Origin: an uncultured Aquimarina sp.
GTDB taxonomy: Bacteria; Bacteroidota; Bacteroidia; Flavobacteriales; Flavobacteriaceae
Length of the DNA stretch: 64,000 nt
Assembly: GCA_947496705.1 (NCBI GenBank)
Contig: CANMDW010000002.1
Coordinates: 310,001-374,000, forward strand
Direction of reading: 5' to 3'
The translations under genes and the position numbers were made by a program. Shown piece by piece: positions 58,818 through 64,000 of this stretch (positions are counted from its first letter, which is position 1; every line of letters begins with the position of its first letter). Under the pieces are notes generated by a model. That model saw nothing but the letters and a program-made list of their open reading frames with translations. It made no database searches and was not told the DNA's origin.

Positions 58818-59591
58818 ATGGCAACACGTAAATTTCAAATCTACAGAGGAGACCATGAAAATGGAGCGTTGATAAATTTCGAAACAGAAGTAAAAGAAGG
58901 AATGGTGGTCTTGGACGTTATTCATAAAATTCAGGCTGAGCAAGCCAATGATCTTGCGGTTAGATGGAACTGTAAAGCAGGAAAATGCGGATCCTGCAGT
59001 ATGGAAATCAACGGAAAGCCAAAATTGTCATGTATGACTCGGATGAATGAATATGGCCCGGATGAAACAATTACCATAACACCATTAAAAACCTTTCCTG
59101 TAATAAAAGATCTGGTAACCGATGTTTCCTGGAATTACACTCAAAATAAAAGAGTAAAACCCGTTAAATTAGCTCCCGAGGCAAAAACCGAAAAGGGGTA
59201 TGTGATGTATCAGGAAGATGTGAACCGTGTTCAGGAATTCCGGAAATGTATTGAATGCTATTTATGCCAAAATGTATGCCACATACTTCGTGACCACAAT
59301 AAAAAGGATGCATTTATTGGCCCCCGATTTATGATTCGCGTTGCAAGTCTGGAAATGCACCCGTTGGATACAGAGGATAGAATTCCAGAACTTAAAAAGG
59401 AATTTGGTTCAGGCATGTGTAACATTACCCGCTGTTGTACCGATGTATGTCCGGAGCATATCAACCTTACCGATAATGGAATCATCCCGCTCAAAGAACG
59501 AATAATAGATAGATACTATGATCCGGTAACCATTATTGGACGCAAAATATTTGGTAAGAAAAAGAAGAAACTCCCTCCTATTAAGCCTTAA
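58818..59591 (+). CDS. sdhB: Succinate dehydrogenase iron-sulfur subunit
   Basis: 257 residues. [2Fe-2S] ligands Cys52, 57, 60, 72 (WNCKAGKCGSC...LSC); [4Fe-4S] ligands in CIECYLCQNVC (144, 147, 150, 154); last cluster in CNITRCCTDVCP (201, 206/207, 211). The stretch CTDVCPEHINLTDNGIIPLKER is usual. It relays electrons from FADH2 to the membrane subunit. About 100 bases from sdhA, same strand, so an operon. Confidence 0.95.
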   Translation: MATRKFQIYRGDHENGALINFETEVKEGMVVLDVIHKIQAEQANDLAVRWNCKAGKCGSCSMEINGKPKLSCMTRMNEYGPDETITITPLKTFPVIKDLVTDVSWNYTQNKRVKPVKLAPEAKTEKGYVMYQEDVNRVQEFRKCIECYLCQNVCHILRDHNKKDAFIGPRFMIRVASLEMHPLDTEDRIPELKKEFGSGMCNITRCCTDVCPEHINLTDNGIIPLKERIIDRYYDPVTIIGRKIFGKKKKKLPPIKP

Positions 59592-59686
59592 GAAAACCTC
59601 ATAAAACTTAATGTTAAGTTCAGTAATAAGTAAAACACTTAATCAAGAAATAATGTCGCCTTTACAAGTGCTGGAAACGTTCTGGA

Positions 59687-60190
59687 TTACACATCCAAAA
59701 ATGGCTGCACGTGATCTTCATCAGGAGAAGGTTCGAGCTTAAACTCCTGAATTCCTCTTGCACAAGCATTCCACCTTAAAACAGCATCTTGATTATCTTC
59801 GGGGTGAATCTTTTCGGCTTTTTCAAAAAACTCCATGGCATTTCGGTAGTATTCATAAGCAATATACTTAACCCGAGGTCTAGCCCGTTTTAATATAGCC
59901 TTACCATAACGTTCTTCTATAATACCACGATAATAATATCGTTCGTATTCGTCTGTTAATTGGTCGCATAATTCCTTTGCTTCAGAGTAATAAGAACTAT
60001 TCTCAGCATCAAACTGATCAGTAATCGCTAAAATAAGATATAAAAGAGCAAGTTGGTGACCAGGTTCAACTTTAAGAATATCTCTGCAAATACTTTTGGC
60101 CTGCCAAGGTTCATTTAACAGACGATAGTGCTTTGCTCTGATTAAGGCCCTGGGAATAGAATCTTTGGAAAGTGGTTTGAATTGTAACAT
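59687..60190 (-). CDS. TPR-like helical protein
   Basis: 167 residues, all helical. ALIRAKHYRLLNEPWQAKSICRDILKVEPGHQLALLYLILAIT is a TPR pair. Later ERYYYRGIIEERYGKAILKRARPR and YEYYRNAMEFFEKAEKIHPEDNQDAVLRWNACARGI repeat the pattern. A soluble adaptor; function unknown. Convergent with sdhB. Confidence 0.8.
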   Translation of the reverse strand: MLQFKPLSKDSIPRALIRAKHYRLLNEPWQAKSICRDILKVEPGHQLALLYLILAITDQFDAENSSYYSEAKELCDQLTDEYERYYYRGIIEERYGKAILKRARPRVKYIAYEYYRNAMEFFEKAEKIHPEDNQDAVLRWNACARGIQEFKLEPSPDEDHVQPFLDV

Positions 60191-60262
60191 AACAAAAAAA
60201 TTAATCAGTGACCAGAAACATTTAGAATAGGAATATACGAATTTATTAGCAGATATTATAAA

Positions 60263-60517
60263 ATGAATTTCTATTTTTTAACATTAGTATCCGATAAAGA
60301 ATCAAGAACCAAGACTAAAAACCACAGTGTTGATTTTCAGGGCTATAAAATTCATGACAAACTTGTATTTGACAAAAAATATAAAATCATATGATTCTAT
60401 AGAGCCAGCAAAATCTATTATGATTGCAAACCAGGTATCAAAGTACTGAATAGAAAATTGCTCGAAGTAGGAAAGAAACTTAATGTATATTTGAATAATA
60501 CCACAAGCAGAGAATAG
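60263..60517 (+). pseudogene. Satellite cassette gene with in-frame TGA
   Basis: An 84-codon frame begins MNFYFLTLVSDKESRTKTKN and is interrupted by TGA at 60392-60394, then continues YRASKIYYDCKPGIKVLNRK to TAG at 60515. The reading frame is coherent on both sides, and an array repeat follows 9 bases after the end. It is a small cassette gene broken by one change (a tRNA-suppressed TGA is unlikely). No family recognised. Confidence 0.5.
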
Positions 60518-60526
60518 AAGTAAAAT

Positions 60527-60546
60527 AAAAGTTCAATAAAACGATT
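60527..60546 (+). repeat. Satellite copy of the array repeat
   Basis: AAAAGTTCAATAAAACGATT, identical to the copy at 47128-47147 over 20 bases, outside the array by 6 kb. Leader TCTTAAAACCAAA follows as after 46714. Confidence 0.8.
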
Positions 60547-60563
60547 AAAATCTTAAAACCAAA

Positions 60564-60976
60564 ATGGCACAAATCAAAACGTAATATCTGGCACAGTTTG
60601 ATCTGAAATGCATGGCATAACAATTCCGAAATCATTGGCACAAAACGAACCGAGTTAGCCATTTGGAGTTCAAATGAGTTTTAAATGTATAAAAAATACG
60701 TTATTTAGTATGGAAGTTAGTAGATATTATCTCTGCCAGTTGCGTGAAGTCTCAAAGCTACCTGTTAGAAAAACTTCGCCTGAACTGAGATTATCAAAAC
60801 GATAGTAATACTATCAAAAAATACAAACCGCTAATCCCAGTAACTAAGGCCGCCGGCAACACATTTATACTTTATATGCTACACTAGCTAACACTATTGT
60901 TTTTATTAGTGATTAAGAAAAAGTCTCAGAGATGGTAAAAATAGGGCTAACCCTAAATATTATATCTGCAATTGTA
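60564..60976. other. Region after satellite repeat, no intact gene
   Basis: A 6-codon frame (MAQIKT) follows the repeat. The words TGGCACA recur at about 25-base steps to 60640. Then copy 1 of a dispersed 90-base repeat and a small dyad TAGGGCTAACCCTA near 60947. Confidence 0.45.
60675..60767. repeat. 90-base direct repeat, copy 1
   Basis: Begins TGAGTTTTAAATGTATAAAA and ends CAAAGCTACCTGTTAGAAA. Same order of blocks as 62750-62844, including an identical 26-base stretch at its start. Orientation is the same. Confidence 0.75.
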
Positions 60977-61930
60977 TTAATTTGCAGGCCTTACATTTCC
61001 CTGTTCTTTTAGATTTATATATAAATCTCTTCTCGCACCTTCGGGAGAAAACATACTTCTCATGTATTTTTTTTGTCCTTCGGTGAACATATACATAGCG
61101 TCATCATCAACTAAATTCATGAAATTCATAAACATATCTGAACTTCCGCAAGAAGTTTGTGGATAGGTTGGTTTTCCATAATATGCAACAGATTGAATAG
61201 GGGTATCTTCAATTTCATCATCTTCACATCCAAGACTATGTGTGTGCGCCAAACCTAGCCAATGACCAATTTCATGGGTAACTGTTCTGCCAAACTTGTT
61301 AGCGTCAAGTAATGGAGGAAGTGACCCAAAAGCCCGGGGATCTACTGTAACACCATCTACTCTTGGATCCATACTTATATCTGGAGATGTAGCACGGCCT
61401 ACCAATGGAAATGCTTCATCACCTAATAAAATAGCTTTAAAACTCGCAACCCAAATATTGAGGTACCTGTCAGCTGGCCAAGCATCTTGACCTCCTAGCT
61501 CATTATAATGTAAGGCTGATTCTTCTATAGTATTATTAAATCCAAAACCATCATAGGCTGTAAGGGTGCTTTCTGTTCTTATAATACCATCAGTAGGTTT
61601 TCCTTCGGGATCAGTGGTGGCTAGTTCAAATTCTATCCCAATATCAGCTATTAACGATTTAAACTCATTAGGGGTGTTTGCATGATCGGGGTTTTTCTTT
61701 CGATAATCCTGATTTAATACTTCAATCTGCGATTTAATTTTTTTATCACTGATCTCGAAAGGATCATCTATATTATTAACCACATGCACGACCACTGGAA
61801 TGGTGATTATTTCATTTTCTAGGGTTGGTCTTTCGGCTTCCCTCTCTAGTTCTGTATCGTCGTCATTCGAACAATTGATAAAAAGAAAAAGAAGTAATGA
61901 GAGGCTTGAAAATTTTAAAAACGACTTCAT
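60977..61930 (-). CDS. M43 (pappalysin-type) metalloprotease lipoprotein
   Basis: 317 residues. The signal MKSFLKFSSLSLLLFLFINC ends in a lipobox, so Cys20 is the first mature residue, followed by an acidic SNDDDTE spacer. Catalytic motif is VTHEIGHWLGLAHTH (HExxHxxGxxH) near residue 217, and FMNFMNLVDDDAMYMFTEGQ holds the Met-turn. Family members cleave extracellular proteins such as extracellular-matrix analogues. Surface-attached or periplasmic. Its gene order with the next is convergent only with distant sequences; likely alone. Confidence 0.92.
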   Translation of the reverse strand: MKSFLKFSSLSLLLFLFINCSNDDDTELEREAERPTLENEIITIPVVVHVVNNIDDPFEISDKKIKSQIEVLNQDYRKKNPDHANTPNEFKSLIADIGIEFELATTDPEGKPTDGIIRTESTLTAYDGFGFNNTIEESALHYNELGGQDAWPADRYLNIWVASFKAILLGDEAFPLVGRATSPDISMDPRVDGVTVDPRAFGSLPPLLDANKFGRTVTHEIGHWLGLAHTHSLGCEDDEIEDTPIQSVAYYGKPTYPQTSCGSSDMFMNFMNLVDDDAMYMFTEGQKKYMRSMFSPEGARRDLYINLKEQGNVRPAN

Positions 61931-61998
61931 TCTATTATTTTTAGTAAGAGAAGCGTAAGATTATAATAATATTTGATACTGAGCCCAAAAAATGAGTG

Positions 61999-62724
61999 TC
62001 ATTTTTTTGAATCATTCCATGCCCTTAAGTTCGAAATCGAAATTCCAAAACCTAAGAGTTTGTGCTGTTGTGATAGATATGCTCCGCTTTCGGTTTCAGT
62101 CCATCCTTCCCAGGTAGCTTCGATACCACCAATAGGGATAATCGATACCCACATCTGGTAGCTGGTAGGGAGATAATTTTCATCTACTTTCCATAAGTAA
62201 GAATCGCCGGGAGTTTTTCCACCACTGCTATAGGTTACCAGTAGTGCTTTAGAATTATCTTCCAAAGTAACCAGCTTACGTTTTACGCCGGGGTCAAATA
62301 GCTTATGGGGAGCTACCACCCAAAAGGAATCATTATTAAAACTGGCCAGTGCTTTATCAATTAGCTTTTGTTTTTTAGCATTCGATAGGTCTGTACTACT
62401 TTCTGAGATACTACTTTTTGATGGGGTTTTTAAGTTAAGATGTACCGTAATATCGTCTAGGGTGACGTTAACTGTATGCATCTTTCGATTCCATAGATAA
62501 TGATTTTTGTTCCTGAATGTCCATTGCAGGTAATCGGTATTAATATAAGCTTCATGTTGCACTGCTTCTTGTATATTTAAAGCTAATTGATCGGCTTCAG
62601 CACCCGAAGTTCCTTCAGGAAGCTTTTCATGTAGAGAAAAATATAAGCTTGTCAGGGCGATCATTACCAAAATCAACAGGCTTAGTATCAGTATTTTTAG
62701 AAGTTTTAAGAGTTTCCTTTTCAA
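61999..62724 (-). CDS. Membrane-anchored hypothetical protein
   Basis: 241 residues. N-terminal basic KRKLLKLLKILILSLLILVMIALTSLYFSL is a single membrane anchor or long signal. The periplasmic part includes YLQWTFRNKNHYLWNR, FNNDSFWVVAPHKLFDPGVKRKLV and YSSGGKTPGDSYLWKVDENYLPTSYQMWVSIIPIGGI, a beta-rich domain conserved in Flavobacteriia but, to my knowledge, without function. Its upstream region is copy 2 of the 90-base direct repeat. Confidence 0.72.
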   Translation of the reverse strand: MKRKLLKLLKILILSLLILVMIALTSLYFSLHEKLPEGTSGAEADQLALNIQEAVQHEAYINTDYLQWTFRNKNHYLWNRKMHTVNVTLDDITVHLNLKTPSKSSISESSTDLSNAKKQKLIDKALASFNNDSFWVVAPHKLFDPGVKRKLVTLEDNSKALLVTYSSGGKTPGDSYLWKVDENYLPTSYQMWVSIIPIGGIEATWEGWTETESGAYLSQQHKLLGFGISISNLRAWNDSKK

Positions 62725-62749
62725 ATCAGTTTGTTTTTAGGGTTCTATA

Positions 62750-62844
62750 TGATTTTTTAAATGTATAAAAAATACGTTATTTAGTGTAAATTGATAGGTA
62801 TTATCTCTGTCAGTGGGGTGAAGTCTCAAATCTATACCTGTTAC
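62750..62844. repeat. 90-base direct repeat, copy 2
   Basis: Shares AAATGTATAAAAAATACG and TATTATCTCTG with copy 1. Lies 26 bases upstream of the start of the minus-strand gene, so it could carry a promoter element. Confidence 0.75.
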
Positions 62845-62867
62845 AGGCCTCGGGAATAGTTGGTCTC

Positions 62868-63495
62868 AAGAAATTTTTTATTAAGGCCACAAAGCTTTTT
62901 CTTAAAAATAGCCAATAGCTTTCTTTTTGAAACCAGAAACAACTTTACCGCAATCCATTATTCAAAAAACCGCTTGCAAAACTTCTTGAAGCATTACCAA
63001 AGCGATAAATTTATTTCAAGAAATGTTATTGTGAGGAAAATAAGGTGCAAAATCGGGCTACAAAACTTCTTGACAGGTAAAAGAAGGTGTAAAATCTAGA
63101 CTGGAAATTTCTCGAAGCCTCCCTAAAGCTATAATTTCTCTTCATGAAATGGGGTAATAAGGAAAATAAGGTGCAAAATCGAGCTACAAAACTTCTTGAA
63201 GGGTCCCCAGAGCTCCAATTGTTTCCAAGAAACTTCTCGGCAGGTAAAAAAAGATTAAAAAGACACCTTAAGAAATTTCTTGAAGGATCATCAACACTTT
63301 AACCACCTTTCAAGAAATATCTTGATGTATTTTTAGAGCACCGATCACCCTTCAAGAAACTTATGAAGCGAATAGAATATCAAAAATACCTACAGCAATA
63401 TTTTTCTTGACGTGTTCCCAGAGCTCTGATCACCCTTCAAGATATTTCTTGATGTGTTTCCAGAGCTCTGGGGACCCTTCAAGAAGTTTTTTGAT
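62868..63495. repeat. Degenerate 42-base tandem repeat
   Basis: Units of about 42 bases recur, each starting with an AAACTTCTTGAAGG-like word and ending with a TTTCAAG-like word. Clear ones begin near 63188, 63229, 63271, 63315, 63404 and 63447. Two 45-base blocks starting GGAAAATAAGGTGCAAAATCG are exactly 126 bases (three units) apart, at 63035 and 63161. On the minus strand the last units read as a 14-residue peptide repeat FLKGPQSSGNTSRN. Unit junctions are palindromic. Confidence 0.75.
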
Positions 63496-63501
63496 ACTTT
63501 T

Positions 63502-63630
63502 TTAGGGCACGTAATTCTTTTCATACTCTGGTTCCTTAATGGCTGCCTGAGCCATTGCTTCTTCAACTGCTGCTGCTTTCTTTTCTTTAACAGCATTCTT
63601 TACTGCGGTAATAAAGACGCTTTTCAGAGC
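63502..63630 (-). pseudogene. Remnant of a coding sequence without a start
   Basis: A 42-codon open frame ends KEPEYEKNYVP and contains AVKNAVKEKKAAAVEEAMAQAA. Its composition looks coding, but there is no ATG and a TGA lies directly upstream. It sits between aroB and the tandem repeat, possibly a relic of the gene that once followed aroB. Confidence 0.35.
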
Positions 63631-63638
63631 TCAGAAGC

Positions 63639-64000
63639 TTAGAGCATATCATAATACTCAAAAGATTTCAGGATCAACTCATCGGGTACGATACAATTGT
63701 ATTTTGCTTCTCCTATAGTTTTCAGTAAAACAAAAAGAATTGTTCCTTTTTCATTTTTTTTGTCGTGAATAAGCAACTCCATGATTTTTTGACGCTCTCC
63801 GGGATCAATATCGATTTTTGGAAAGGTGGCCAGAATTACTTCACTGATCTCATGCAAATCTTCCTGCGATAACGATAGCAATTCGGCAGAAATAAAGGCT
63901 TCCATAATCATGCCAATGGCAATCGCTTCGCCATGCAATAATGTGGATTTGTCGGGGTGAGTTAAATAAAAAGATTCTATGGCATGCCCCAGGGTATGGC
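63639..64000 (-). CDS. aroB: 3-dehydroquinate synthase, C-terminal part
   Basis: The frame is open to the window edge; about 120 residues are present. GHTLGHAIESF and LLHGEAIAIGMIMEAF are the AroB motifs with the zinc-binding His residues, followed by the helical C-terminal domain and the KKNEKGTILFVLLKTIGEAKYNCIVPDE strand pair. Second enzyme of the shikimate pathway, converting DAHP to 3-dehydroquinate; supplies chorismate used by menF and others. The N-terminal NAD domain is outside the window. Confidence 0.95.
   Translation of the reverse strand, partial: HTLGHAIESFYLTHPDKSTLLHGEAIAIGMIMEAFISAELLSLSQEDLHEISEVILATFPKIDIDPGERQKIMELLIHDKKNEKGTILFVLLKTIGEAKYNCIVPDELILKSFEYYDML

Noticed and set aside
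60480..60662. Minus-strand 60-codon frame across the satellite repeat
   Set aside because: Crosses the repeat and lacks coding character; the plus-strand broken cassette explains the region better.

Overview
The window reads as chromosome of a Flavobacteriaceae-type Bacteroidota. It is AT-rich and lacks Shine-Dalgarno spacing. It carries menaquinone genes, a fused alpha/beta 2-oxoacid dehydrogenase E1, a Bacteroidota-type topoisomerase IV A subunit and many typical secreted proteins. A marine genus near Aquimarina is only a guess. Both ends cut a gene: topoisomerase IV subunit A at the left, aroB at the right.

Layout. 1-14.3 kb is mostly minus-strand: phnA, GNAT, methyltransferase, beta-lactamase-like, LytTR/GyrI pair, DUF418, S9 and P1 peptidases, TerC and an XRE repressor. 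The repressor sits at a divergent promoter full of TGTTTAC-N4-GTAAACA palindromes, facing an M14-like peptidase and an Lrp regulator. 16.5-31.9 kb holds ppc, a DinB/SnoaL pair, a TetR-controlled hydrolase, transglutaminase/esterase, a hotdog thioesterase with menF and menD, cvfB, a voltage-gated Na/Ca channel, menB and two paralogous membrane proteins. 31.9-42.8 kb holds the fused E1, a pseudo-M1 protease/beta-barrel fusion, a LOG protein, uvrA and two conserved hypotheticals.

The most unusual part is 43.1-55.5 kb. It is an array of short, mostly single-gene modules, almost all on the plus strand. Each is headed by an approximately 20-bp repeat, consensus AAAGTTCAATAAACCGATKA, with an imperfect dyad GTTCAATAAAC at its centre. 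I count about 25 copies in the array and one satellite copy at 60.5 kb. A small serine recombinase lies at the upstream side. An AbiEi/AbiEii toxin-antitoxin pair is bracketed by two copies that share a variant. Cargo includes DUF3644 and another HEPN-like protein, a GIY-YIG protein, DUF4160, small orphans, a cyclase-like lipoprotein and an IS200-type insertion. Some stop and start codons fall inside the repeats, and two copies of a non-coding mini-module are present. It resembles an integron cassette array in layout, but has no IntI and no room for attC sites.

56-59.6 kb encodes an SdhCAB operon whose membrane subunit resembles the mycobacterial Sdh1 (type F) anchor. 59.7-64 kb holds a TPR-like protein, a satellite cassette broken by an in-frame TGA, a M43 metalloprotease lipoprotein, a pair of ~90-bp direct repeats, a degenerate 42-bp tandem repeat and the end of aroB. 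No rRNA, tRNA or CRISPR was recognised. All homology calls are from motif recognition, not searches.
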